Assembly (NCBI GenBank): GCA_020216625.1
Contig: JAIUYB010000196.1
Location: forward strand, 1 to 5,397
Source: Desulfarculus sp.
GTDB lineage: Bacteria; Desulfobacterota; Desulfarculia; Desulfarculales; Desulfarculaceae
Length of the DNA: 5,397 nt
Direction of reading: 5' to 3'
This document shows, one piece after another, positions 1 to 5,070 of the stretch. Numbering within the stretch: the stretch's first letter is position 1; each line of letters begins with the position of its first letter. The notes beneath the pieces were generated by a model. It saw nothing but the letters and a program-made list of their open reading frames with translations, was not told the origin of the DNA and made no database searches. The position numbers were made by a program, and so were the translations under genes.

Positions 1-13
1 AGGGAGGACGATC

Positions 14-676
14 ATGACTTTGGTGCACAAGATCCTGGATTTCGAAGTCGATCAGGTGGACGACGCGGCGCGGACCTTCTGGGCGGTGGCCAGCACCGGC
101 CAGGTGGACCGCCAGGGGGACCTGATCGAGCCAACCGGTTGGGATTTCGCCAATTTCCTGAAAAACCCGGTCATCCCCTGGGCCCACGACTACGCCGCCC
201 CCCCAGTGGCCAAGGCCCTGGCCCTGCGGGTGGATGGCGATCGCCTGCTCTTTCAGGCCCAATTCCCCACCGCCCAGGAGTATGCCTTCGCCGACACCAT
301 CTACCAGCTCTACCGCGGCGGTTACCTGCGGGCCTTCTCGGTGGGTTTCGCTCCGCTCCAGAGCGAGTTGGTGGTCCACCAGATCAACGGCCGCGCCCTC
401 ACCGGCACCCGCTACCTCAAGCAAGAACTTTATGAGATTTCCTGCGTCACCCTGCCGGCCAACCCCCAGGCCCTGGCCCAACTGGGGCGCAAGGCCGGCG
501 ACAGCCCCTCGCTACTTGAGCTAATGCTCGAACCACCCTCGCCAGCGGGAGACTCCCCGCGCCCCACCCAACCCTCGCCCGCGGTGCTGGCCGCGGCCAA
601 GTCCGCCCTGGGCCGGGCGGCGCTCCTGGGCCTCATCTCCTCCCGCCTGCGCCACCATTTGGGCCAGGCCGACTAA
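14..676 (+). CDS. HK97-family prohead protease
   Basis: This is the capsid maturation protease, a serine protease of the herpesvirus-assemblin-like fold. It is packaged in the prohead, where it cleaves the N-terminal delta region of the capsid protein. The 220-aa length is typical of the family. Candidate catalytic residues sit in family-like motifs: His58 in WAHDY, Ser109 in RAFSVGF, and an acidic residue, probably Glu141, in LYEISCVTLPAN. An early segment, residues 29-41 (around DRQGDLIEP), is also characteristic. The start is supported by AGGGAGG at 1-7, six bases before the ATG. Residues ~171-193 form a proline-rich linker, followed by an Ala/Leu-rich segment likely to be an amphipathic helix (about 189-211). 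It lies 26 bases upstream of the capsid gene, its expected substrate. The family call is firm; the exact third catalytic residue is inferred. Confidence 0.93.
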   Translation: MTLVHKILDFEVDQVDDAARTFWAVASTGQVDRQGDLIEPTGWDFANFLKNPVIPWAHDYAAPPVAKALALRVDGDRLLFQAQFPTAQEYAFADTIYQLYRGGYLRAFSVGFAPLQSELVVHQINGRALTGTRYLKQELYEISCVTLPANPQALAQLGRKAGDSPSLLELMLEPPSPAGDSPRPTQPSPAVLAAAKSALGRAALLGLISSRLRHHLGQAD

Positions 677-702
677 CTTATTTATCAGGAAGGACTAACG
701 CC

Positions 703-1911
703 ATGACCGATCACGAGCTCATCCACCTGTTGGAAAAAACCACCGGCCTGGCGCTCAACGAGGAGAGCGTCAAGTCGCTGATCGACGACCGTCTGTCCGG
801 GCTGCTGACCGCGGCTCCCCGCCGTCTGGTCCTGGGGTCCGAGGCCCCGGGACCGGCCCTGGGCCTCAGCCGTTTCCTGGGCGAGGTCCGCCGTCTGGGC
901 ATGGGCCAGCCCGGCCGCCACGCCGAGGACCTGGTTCGGGTGGAGCCCAGCTTCAAGCAAATGCTCCCGCACCAGGCCAAGGACCTGCGCGAGGGCCTGG
1001 CCAGCGCCGGCGGCTACCTGGCCCCGGCCGAGTCGGCGGGCGAGGTCCTGAACCTCCTGGGCAATTTCTCGGCGATCAAGTCTCTCTGCCGCGAGGTGCC
1101 CATGCGCTCCCATCAGATCACCTTCCCCACCCTGGCCGGCGGCCTGAGCGCCTACTGGGTGCCGGAGGCCAGCGACACCAGCAGCTCGGATTATGACCCG
1201 GCCGACGGCTTCACCCCGCGCGGCGACGCCACCTTCGGTCAGATGGCCATCACCGCCCAGGTCCTGGCGGTCAAGGTGGTGGTCTCCAACCAGCTCCTGG
1301 ACGATTCCGATCCCAAGGTGGACCAGGTCCTGGGCCAGATCTTCGCCGAGACCCTGGCCGCGGCCTTCGACCGCGCCTGCCTCACCGGCGCGGGCAGCGC
1401 CACCGATCCCATCAGCGGCCTGTTGACCCGCATCACCAGCAACGCCCTGAACGTGACCGGCGATTTCGGTTTCGACCACCTGGCCGACCTCATCTTCAAG
1501 GTCTACGAAAACGCGCCCCACGCCCAGGAGGTCCCGGTGGTCGGCCACGCCAAGGCCGAGAAACTGCTGATGAAACTCAAGGATGACCAGGGCGATTACA
1601 TCTACCGCCAGCCCGGCCAGCCCCGGGCCGAGGGCGACACCCGACCCCGGGTCTGGGGCGAGCCCTTCGTGCGCGACCCCAACCTGCCCACCAACCTGGG
1701 CGCAGGCGGCAATCAAACCGCGCTCGTCGCCGGCGACTTCGCCACCAGCGCCTTCGTGGGCCTGCGCCAGGGCCTGGTGGTCAAGACCAACCCCTGGGCC
1801 GAGCCTTACTTCTCCTACAACCAGACTTGTTTCCTGGCCGAGGCCCGCCTGGGCTTCGCCCTCTCCGACGAGAAGCGCTTCGCCAAGCTCAGCGGCGTGC
1901 CCACGGCCTAG
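703..1911 (+). CDS. HK97-fold major capsid protein
   Basis: This is the shell-forming protein of the icosahedral head, 402 aa. Residues 1 to ~100 are helical and charged and match the position of the delta/scaffold domain that the upstream protease removes in HK97 (where ~102 residues are lost). Maturation cleavage is therefore expected shortly before the family-typical AGGYLAP at 102-108. Further family-like segments are FPTLAGGLSAYWVPEA (141-156), the long helix with SNQLLDDSDPKV (195-206) running into LTGAGSATDPISGLL (227-241), RVWGEPFVRDPNLP (316-329), and LVAGDFATSAFVGLRQGLV (341-359) near the C-terminus. AGGAAGGA at 687-694 lies eight bases before the ATG. A large stem-loop follows the stop codon. 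No nonsense or frameshift change is seen. The cleavage site itself is not determined here. Confidence 0.96.
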   Translation: MTDHELIHLLEKTTGLALNEESVKSLIDDRLSGLLTAAPRRLVLGSEAPGPALGLSRFLGEVRRLGMGQPGRHAEDLVRVEPSFKQMLPHQAKDLREGLASAGGYLAPAESAGEVLNLLGNFSAIKSLCREVPMRSHQITFPTLAGGLSAYWVPEASDTSSSDYDPADGFTPRGDATFGQMAITAQVLAVKVVVSNQLLDDSDPKVDQVLGQIFAETLAAAFDRACLTGAGSATDPISGLLTRITSNALNVTGDFGFDHLADLIFKVYENAPHAQEVPVVGHAKAEKLLMKLKDDQGDYIYRQPGQPRAEGDTRPRVWGEPFVRDPNLPTNLGAGGNQTALVAGDFATSAFVGLRQGLVVKTNPWAEPYFSYNQTCFLAEARLGFALSDEKRFAKLSGVPTA

Positions 1912-1913
1912 GC

Positions 1914-1973
1914 GGGAAGGAGCGGCGGGGGGAGCCTCTTGGTGAACCGAAGGCTCCTCCCGCGCTCCTCCCC
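1914..1973 (+). promoter_or_regulatory. Long stem-loop in the capsid/connector gap
   Basis: A near-continuous inverted repeat begins two bases after the capsid stop codon. Arms 1925-1937 and 1951-1963 form 13 consecutive pairs with one G-T wobble at 1930/1958. Outward, after a bulged G1924, 1918-1923 pair with 1964-1969; beyond an A-C mismatch, 1914-1916 pair with 1971-1973. Inward, 1939-1942 pair with 1947-1950 around a TGAA loop. The total is 26 pairs. No T-run follows, so it is not a classic intrinsic terminator. By position it could protect the 3' end of capsid mRNA, attenuate read-through or mark an RNA-processing site; these roles are inferred. It also contains the alternative TTG start at 1939, which speaks against that start for the next gene. 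Confidence 0.75.
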
Positions 1974-2013
1974 CAGCCTTGGCTCAATTCCTCCTTGGCC
2001 AAACGTCAGTGGC

Positions 2014-2020
2014 AGGAGAG
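2014..2020 (+). promoter_or_regulatory. Ribosome binding site that sets the connector start
   Basis: AGGAGAG lies five bases before the ATG at 2026. The same frame stays open upstream to a TTG at 1939, but that codon sits inside the loop side of a 26-bp hairpin. The extra 29 residues (rich in Arg, Pro and Ser) do not look like the family's N-terminus. The ATG at 2026 is therefore preferred. Confidence 0.85.
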
Positions 2021-2025
2021 AGAAG

Positions 2026-2640
2026 ATGGCTCTTTCAGCGAATGCTTTAACCAGTTTGACCGCGGTCAAGGCTTACCTGGGCCTCGCGGATGACCTCCAC
2101 GACAACCTACTGGAATCGCTGATCGAGGCCGTCAGCGCCCAGTTCATGGCCCACACCGGCCGCCACCTGGCGGCCCGCGACTACTCCCCAGACCCCGCCG
2201 ACCCTGCCTATGACCCGGATAACGCCCTGCTGGATGGCTCTGGCTACCCCGAACAACTCCTGCCCCAATACCCAGTGCGGGGCATCCACCAGGTCCGCCT
2301 GGAGGGCGTGCTCCTGCCACCGGCCTTGGGGCCGGGCCAGACTGGCTACGTGCTTGACGCCGCCGCCGGGGTTCTGGGACTCACCCAGGGCGTCTTCAGC
2401 CGCGGCCGCCACAACCTGGCCATCACCTATCGGGCTGGTTTCGATCATATTCCCGCGGAGCTAGCCCAGGCCTGCCTGGAGCAGGTGGTGGTTCGCTTCC
2501 AGGAATCCGCCGCCGGTCAAGGCCGCCTGGGGGTCAGCGCCCGCAACCTGCCCGACGGCTCGGTCAGCTATGCCAGCGCCCCCCTCTTGCCCCAGGTGGC
2601 GGCGGTTCTGGACCGCTATCGCGGCCGGAGCCTGTTATGA
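2026..2640 (+). CDS. Phage gp6-like head-tail connector protein
   Basis: This is probably the adaptor that forms a ring under the portal vertex and links the filled head to the tail (HK97 gp6 family). The product is 204 aa. The N-terminal pattern LTAVKAYLGL followed by DDLHDNLLESLIEAVSAQF and HTGRHLA (residues 11-49) matches the family's opening helices and the 'tGR' turn. YPVRGIHQVRLEG (82-94) and ITYRAGFDHIPAELAQACLEQV (133-154) match its later strands and closing helix. A longer insert, residues 53-80, is rich in Asp and Pro and is less typical. The last bases overlap the start of the next gene in an ATGA, so translation is probably coupled. The family call is good; direct evidence of ring formation is absent. 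Confidence 0.85.
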   Translation: MALSANALTSLTAVKAYLGLADDLHDNLLESLIEAVSAQFMAHTGRHLAARDYSPDPADPAYDPDNALLDGSGYPEQLLPQYPVRGIHQVRLEGVLLPPALGPGQTGYVLDAAAGVLGLTQGVFSRGRHNLAITYRAGFDHIPAELAQACLEQVVVRFQESAAGQGRLGVSARNLPDGSVSYASAPLLPQVAAVLDRYRGRSLL

Positions 2641-3080
2641 TCCGGGTCGAACTCTCCCCGCCCGATCTGACCACCGACCGCCTGGCTCGTCTGGAAAGCC
2701 GGATGCCCGGCCTGCTGCGCCAAACATTGGAGCAATCGCTCGAAGTTGGCCTGGTCGCGGCCCGGGAGCGCATGGGTCGCGGCGGGCCCCAGGTGCGCGG
2801 CGGCCAACTCCTGCGCTCCCTGGGCTGGAGCATCAACGGCTCCGGCGAACAGCTTCAGGGCGAGCTGTATGCCGACACCCCTTATGCCGGGGCGCAGGAA
2901 TACGGGGCCACCATCCTGGCCCGCCGCGCCAAGTATCTAAAATTCCAGGTCGAAGGTCGCTGGGTCCAGGTCCGGCGGGTCACCCTGCCAGCCCGGCCCT
3001 ATCTGCGTCCGGGAGCCGAGGCCGCCCAGGCCAGCCTGGAAAAACACCTCGCCCGCCTTTTGAGCCAGGAGTTGTCATGA
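2637..3080 (+). CDS. HK97 gp10-like head-tail joining / tail completion protein
   Basis: The 147-aa product fits the HK97-gp10-like family, small proteins encoded between the connector and the tail terminator and thought to act at the neck or tail completion stage. The diagnostic parts are TPYAGAQEYGATI (81-93), a strand pair KYLKFQVEGRWVQVRRV (99-115), and the end motif LPARPYLRPG (117-126), the family's 'PARPFl-P' signature. The N-terminal half (residues ~12-48) is helical and charged. The start codon overlaps the connector stop as ATGA (2637-2640), and its own stop overlaps the next start the same way (3077-3080). No separate strong Shine-Dalgarno is needed if translation is coupled. The precise structural role varies between phages and is inferred. 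Confidence 0.85.
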   Translation: MIRVELSPPDLTTDRLARLESRMPGLLRQTLEQSLEVGLVAARERMGRGGPQVRGGQLLRSLGWSINGSGEQLQGELYADTPYAGAQEYGATILARRAKYLKFQVEGRWVQVRRVTLPARPYLRPGAEAAQASLEKHLARLLSQELS

Positions 3081-3505
3081 CTCGCCAGCAAATCATCGCC
3101 GACCTCATGGCCTGCCTGGCCGCCATCACCCCGGCCAACGGCTTCGCCATCGTCCCGCGCCTGATCCGGCGGGGCATCCATCTGGTCAGCCAGGCCAGCC
3201 AAACCCCAGCGCTCAGCCTGTTCAACGAGCGGGTGGAGACGGTGGACGCCAGCGGTGGCATCGCCGAACGCCTTATGATCATGCACCTTTGGGGCGCGGT
3301 CTCCACCCCAGGCGGCGACTACGCCACGCTTGACGCCCTGGCCGCCGCCTGCCTGGCGGTTCTGGGACGGCCAGATTGCAACCCCCATTGGGACCGCACC
3401 AGGTGCCAACGGCTGGAACTTTTCGAGGGCGGGGCCTCCGAGCCCCTGGCCCTGTTCGACCTCCAATTCAGCGTGGCCTATGAATCACCGCTGACCACGC
3501 TCTAA
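3077..3505 (+). CDS. Probable phage tail terminator / minor tail protein
   Basis: This 142-aa product sits where the tail terminator (lambda gpU or HK97 gp11 type) is usually found, between the gp10-like gene and the tail tube gene. Visible features suit that fold: an N-terminal helix (residues ~3-17), GFAIVPRLI, a central strand block RLMIMHLWGAV (65-75), a helix DALAAACLAVLG (86-97), and a C-terminal strand LALFDLQFSVAYESP (124-138). Such proteins cap the growing tail and fix its length. There is no single invariant motif, so the call leans on gene order plus pattern. The frame is open far upstream, but the start at 3077 is chosen because its ATGA overlaps the preceding stop. Cysteines at 13, 92, 101 and 110 have no assigned role. 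Confidence 0.65.
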   Translation: MTRQQIIADLMACLAAITPANGFAIVPRLIRRGIHLVSQASQTPALSLFNERVETVDASGGIAERLMIMHLWGAVSTPGGDYATLDALAAACLAVLGRPDCNPHWDRTRCQRLELFEGGASEPLALFDLQFSVAYESPLTTL

Positions 3506-3507
3506 AC

Positions 3508-3533
3508 CTCTACCAATTGCTTTAATAGTGGAG
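3508..3533 (+). promoter_or_regulatory. Small hairpin covering the tail tube Shine-Dalgarno
   Basis: CTCTAC (3508-3513) can pair with GTGGAG (3528-3533), giving six pairs with one T-G wobble across a 14-base AT-rich loop. The 3' arm contains the TGGAG that would serve as ribosome binding site, eight bases before the ATG at 3542. The stem is short and could open easily; a regulatory role is only a possibility. Confidence 0.25.
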
Positions 3534-3541
3534 CATCGCCC

Positions 3542-4576
3542 ATGAGCACCGGAAAAGAAGTCAAAGCCGCCTTCCGCCAGGCCGCCACCTGGGGCGTTCC
3601 AACCGTGGTCGGCAGCGCCGACGCCCTCTTGATCACCAGCGAGAAGATCACCCGCACCCGCGAGCACCTGCCCGACGACTCGGCCGGCCAGGCCTTCGCC
3701 GCCGGAGCCGACCGGGGCCTGATCACCTGTGGCGGAGACCTGGGCGCCTACCTGCGCTACCAGGGCCTGGAGGTGCTGCTGGCCCTGGCCCTGGGCCAAG
3801 CCGGAACCCCGGAGGATCTGGGCGCCAACGCCTTCCACCACCGTCTGGGCCTGGCCGCCTCCAACGCCGGACTTTTTGGCACCCTGGCGATTTTCAAAGG
3901 ATTTTCGGTTCACGAGCACCCGGCGGTCAAGGTTGACGGCTTCAGCATCTCCGGGGAGGCCGGCCAACCCCTGACCGTCACCTTCCATCTGATTTGCGAC
4001 GATCTCAACCTCAACACCAGCGCCGGGGCCAACACCAGCGCCACCCTGGCCGCCATCGCCAACCCCGCCCCTGGCCTGCGAGTGCTTTTTCGGCAAGGAA
4101 CCTTCTGGCTCAACGACGCCGAGGACGAGGCCCTCACCGCCACCCACGCCATCGCCCCCAACCGCTTCGACCTCACCTTCAAGCGCAAGCTCGAAGGTGA
4201 CTATCTGGCCGGAGGCCAGGACCGCATCGCCGAGCCCATCGCCACCGGTTTCCCGGAGATCAGCCTCTCCCTGGAGTTCCCGCGGTACACCAGCGACACC
4301 TATCTGAGCGACCTGGGCAACGACACCCGCAAAAAGCTTCGCCTCGCCTTCACTGGCGAACCCATCGAGGCCGGCCTGAACCACACCCTGGAAATTCTTT
4401 TTCCCCACCTGGTCATCACCAACGCCGAGGCGGCGGTGGACAAGGCCGGCAAGATCACCCACCCCGTCAGCCTCGACTGCCTGGCCACCCACCACGAGCG
4501 GGCCGGCATGCCCGGCGTCATGGCCCCCTTTGCTCTCAACCTCACCAACCGCCGCGCCAGCTCCGCCCTGGCCTGA
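3542..4576 (+). CDS. Probable phage tail tube protein
   Basis: The 344-aa product resembles the larger class of phage tail tube proteins (Phage_tube_2-like), which stack as rings to form the lumen of a long tail. The opening, residues 8-30 with AAFRQAATWGVPT, is like the 'kEttwGt' start of that class, and GDLGAYLRYQGLEVLLALALG (65-85) fits its helix. Two beta-rich stretches look alike: around VDGFSISGEAGQPLTVTFHL (131-150) and around LRLAFTGEPIEAGLNHTLEILFP (266-288). This suggests two tube-type domains in one chain, as in duplicated tube proteins. It is the last structural gene before a terminator-like sequence, where tail chaperone and tape measure genes would normally follow. The identification is by pattern and position; a major tail protein of another family remains possible. 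Confidence 0.7.
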   Translation: MSTGKEVKAAFRQAATWGVPTVVGSADALLITSEKITRTREHLPDDSAGQAFAAGADRGLITCGGDLGAYLRYQGLEVLLALALGQAGTPEDLGANAFHHRLGLAASNAGLFGTLAIFKGFSVHEHPAVKVDGFSISGEAGQPLTVTFHLICDDLNLNTSAGANTSATLAAIANPAPGLRVLFRQGTFWLNDAEDEALTATHAIAPNRFDLTFKRKLEGDYLAGGQDRIAEPIATGFPEISLSLEFPRYTSDTYLSDLGNDTRKKLRLAFTGEPIEAGLNHTLEILFPHLVITNAEAAVDKAGKITHPVSLDCLATHHERAGMPGVMAPFALNLTNRRASSALA

Positions 4577-4581
4577 GCCGC

Positions 4582-4623
4582 GCGGGGGCCTCCGGGCCCC
4601 CGCCCCCTGGCCGGACTGTTTTT
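4582..4623 (+). terminator. Terminator-like hairpin at end of phage structural genes
   Basis: GCGGGGGCC (4582-4590) and GGCCCCCGC (4595-4603) make a perfect nine-pair stem with a TCCG loop, starting five bases after the tail tube stop. A run of five Ts (4619-4623) lies ~15 bases past the stem rather than directly after it. It is therefore not an ideal intrinsic terminator, but it is well placed to end the phage transcript. A weak second stem (4609-4612 with 4624-4627) flanks the T-run. Confidence 0.6.
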
Positions 4624-4630
4624 GGCCCGC

Positions 4631-4674
4631 CCACCTCATTTCCCGCCCTACCCCTGCGTTTTTCCTTTCCCCCC
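4631..4674 (+). terminator. C-rich, G-poor tract, possible Rho-use site
   Basis: In these 44 bases I count 24 C and only 3 G, with pyrimidine runs such as TTTTTCCTTTCC. Strong C over G with little structure is what Rho loads on. The tract directly follows the hairpin and delayed T-run, so it could support factor-dependent termination of the phage operon or insulate the next promoter. The composition is seen; the role is inferred. Confidence 0.3.
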
Positions 4675-4685
4675 GTGCACACTGT

Positions 4686-4700
4686 AGCTACTAAGTAACT
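4686..4700 (+). promoter_or_regulatory. Imperfect palindrome upstream of the -35 box
   Basis: AGCTACTAAGTAACT is a 15-base dyad with seven-base arms and one mismatched pair, centred on A4693 and ending ten bases before the -35 hexamer. The position suits a regulator or activator site. The binding protein is unknown. Confidence 0.3.
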
Positions 4701-4710
4701 TCGCAACCGC

Positions 4711-4739
4711 TTGCCATCTGGCGAACTTTGGGCTATAAG
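4711..4739 (+). promoter_or_regulatory. Sigma70-type promoter for the dehydrogenase unit
   Basis: TTGCCA at 4711-4716 and TATAAG at 4734-4739 each match the consensus hexamers (TTGACA, TATAAT) at five of six bases, with an optimal 17-base spacer. This is notable in such GC-rich DNA. Transcription would start near A4746, giving an untranslated leader of about 325 bases before the ATG at 5071. It lies just after the phage terminator region and points toward the acyl-CoA dehydrogenase. Confidence 0.65.
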
Positions 4740-4765
4740 GTACCCACGGCTAAGGTTAGACCTTA
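4736..4765 (+). promoter_or_regulatory. Operator-like TAAGGT repeats over the transcript start
   Basis: TAAGGT occurs at 4736-4741, overlapping the -10 box, and again at 4751-4756. The second copy forms a perfect palindrome with ACCTTA at 4760-4765 around a TAG spacer. The palindrome centre is about 12 bases after the predicted transcript start. The two direct copies are 15 bases apart. This placement is typical of a repressor operator that blocks polymerase. The repressor is not in the window; TetR- or GntR-family regulators often control acyl-CoA metabolism genes, but that link is speculation. Confidence 0.45.
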
Positions 4766-4831
4766 AGCGTAACTTCCATTCCTGGCAGGATATCGCGGTG
4801 CGTTACCCCGCGCCCGCCAAGGAGGTTGCCG

Positions 4832-4918
4832 ATGGCCGTCCCGTGGCTGTGGCGTTCGCGCCGAGGGGAGCCGCACCGGACGGCAGCCGTAGTTCAGCCA
4901 AACCGGCGAAGGGCCTGA
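4832..4918 (+). CDS. Possible 28-codon leader ORF upstream of the dehydrogenase
   Basis: AAGGAGG at 4819-4825 is a full-strength Shine-Dalgarno, six bases before the ATG at 4832. That is better than the site of the downstream enzyme gene. The frame runs 28 codons to TGA at 4916-4918. The peptide is basic, with seven Arg, two Trp close together (W5, W7) and a run of three Arg codons, CGG-CGA-AGG, two codons before the stop. It shows no signal peptide or known motif. The last codons form the 5' arm of a hairpin (4903-4942), so ribosomes here would change the leader's folding. It could be a leader peptide for attenuation or stalling, an independent small protein, or chance in GC-rich sequence. 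I do not recognise it. Confidence 0.35.
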   Translation: MAVPWLWRSRRGEPHRTAAVVQPNRRRA

Positions 4919-5045
4919 TCGGGAGCATGGGCCTTCGCCCGGGGCGTCTCGGGAAAGAACCTGGGTGGTCAACATCCGGGGATGGTTAGCACCAAAAACG
5001 GCCGGGCATCGGCCAGAGAGGGGACCGGCCACCAGCGCCGGCCCC
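4903..5045 (+). promoter_or_regulatory. Structured 5' leader with four successive hairpins
   Basis: Four stem-loops follow one another before the dehydrogenase ribosome binding site. The first pairs CCGGCGAAGG (4903-4912) with 4932-4942, ten pairs with a bulged C4940. The second pairs 4964-4977 with 4980-4993 imperfectly. The third pairs GGCCG (5000-5004) with CGGCC (5010-5014). The fourth pairs 5020-5029 with 5037-5045, nine pairs with a bulged A5024; it ends nine bases before the AGGGAGG at 5054-5060. Single-stranded joints include CAAAAAC (4993-4999). No riboswitch class I know fits. It may be a cis-regulatory RNA, although GC-rich DNA yields hairpins readily. Confidence 0.4.
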
Positions 5046-5070
5046 TACCACACAGGGAGGAATAGCGACG

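Larger units (their letters stand above)
1..4623 (+). mobile_element. Prophage-like structural segment (HK97-type head and early tail genes); left end outside window
   Basis: Six consecutive co-directional genes are in the order typical of HK97-like tailed phages: prohead protease, major capsid, gp6-like connector, gp10-like protein, tail terminator, tail tube. Gaps are short or overlapping, apart from ~115 bases after the capsid gene. Every gene is intact. Portal and terminase genes would be expected just upstream, beyond the window. The right boundary is placed at the T-run after the hairpin that follows the tail tube gene, because a host-type promoter and an acyl-CoA dehydrogenase gene come next. 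No integrase, attachment site or tape measure gene is visible. It could be an eroded prophage, the edge of a split structural module, or a gene-transfer-agent-like domesticated cluster; the window cannot decide. Confidence 0.75.

Noticed and set aside
685..1716. 343-codon open frame on the minus strand opposite the capsid gene
   Set aside because: Composition is Gly/Ala/Val/Gln-rich and low in complexity, as expected for a GC-rich antisense shadow. The + strand capsid gene has clear family motifs and a ribosome site.
1939..2025. Upstream TTG start that would extend the connector by 29 residues
   Set aside because: The TTG is inside a strong stem-loop, has no suitable Shine-Dalgarno, and the extension is unlike the family, whereas the ATG at 2026 has AGGAGAG five bases upstream.
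2570..3076. Upstream extension of the tail terminator frame, overlapping the gp10-like gene
   Set aside because: The translated extension is Pro/Arg/Gly-rich shadow of the gp10-like gene; the ATGA overlap at 3077 gives the natural start.
3485..4639. 384-codon minus-strand open frame opposite the tail tube gene
   Set aside because: Same shadow signature (Gly/Val/Ala repeats), no convincing ribosome site, and it runs through the terminator hairpin.
4798..4802. GTGCG as a group II intron 5' end
   Set aside because: No domain V-like hairpin, no reverse transcriptase and no plausible 3' end within the region; five bases are not enough.
4885..4900. TAGTTCAG resembling a tRNA D-arm, which would suggest an attachment site
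   Set aside because: No matching T-arm, anticodon stem or acceptor pairing nearby, so no tRNA or tRNA fragment is supported.
4711..4989. 92-codon + strand open frame in the intergenic region
   Set aside because: It would start with the TTG of the -35 hexamer, has no ribosome site, and overlaps the better supported 28-codon frame.
4951..4993. Resemblance to a cobalamin riboswitch core (GGGAA ... GGTG ... ATCC)
   Set aside because: The hallmark CCGCCACTG box is absent, and the spacing does not match.
4975..5020. Resemblance to a fluoride riboswitch (GATGG, then A-run and a GGCC stem)
   Set aside because: The required first stem does not pair well and the conserved TGATG after the second stem is missing.
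4763..5032. 89-codon minus-strand frame in the leader region
   Set aside because: Arg/Pro-rich composition typical of antisense shadow; no recognisable motif or ribosome site.
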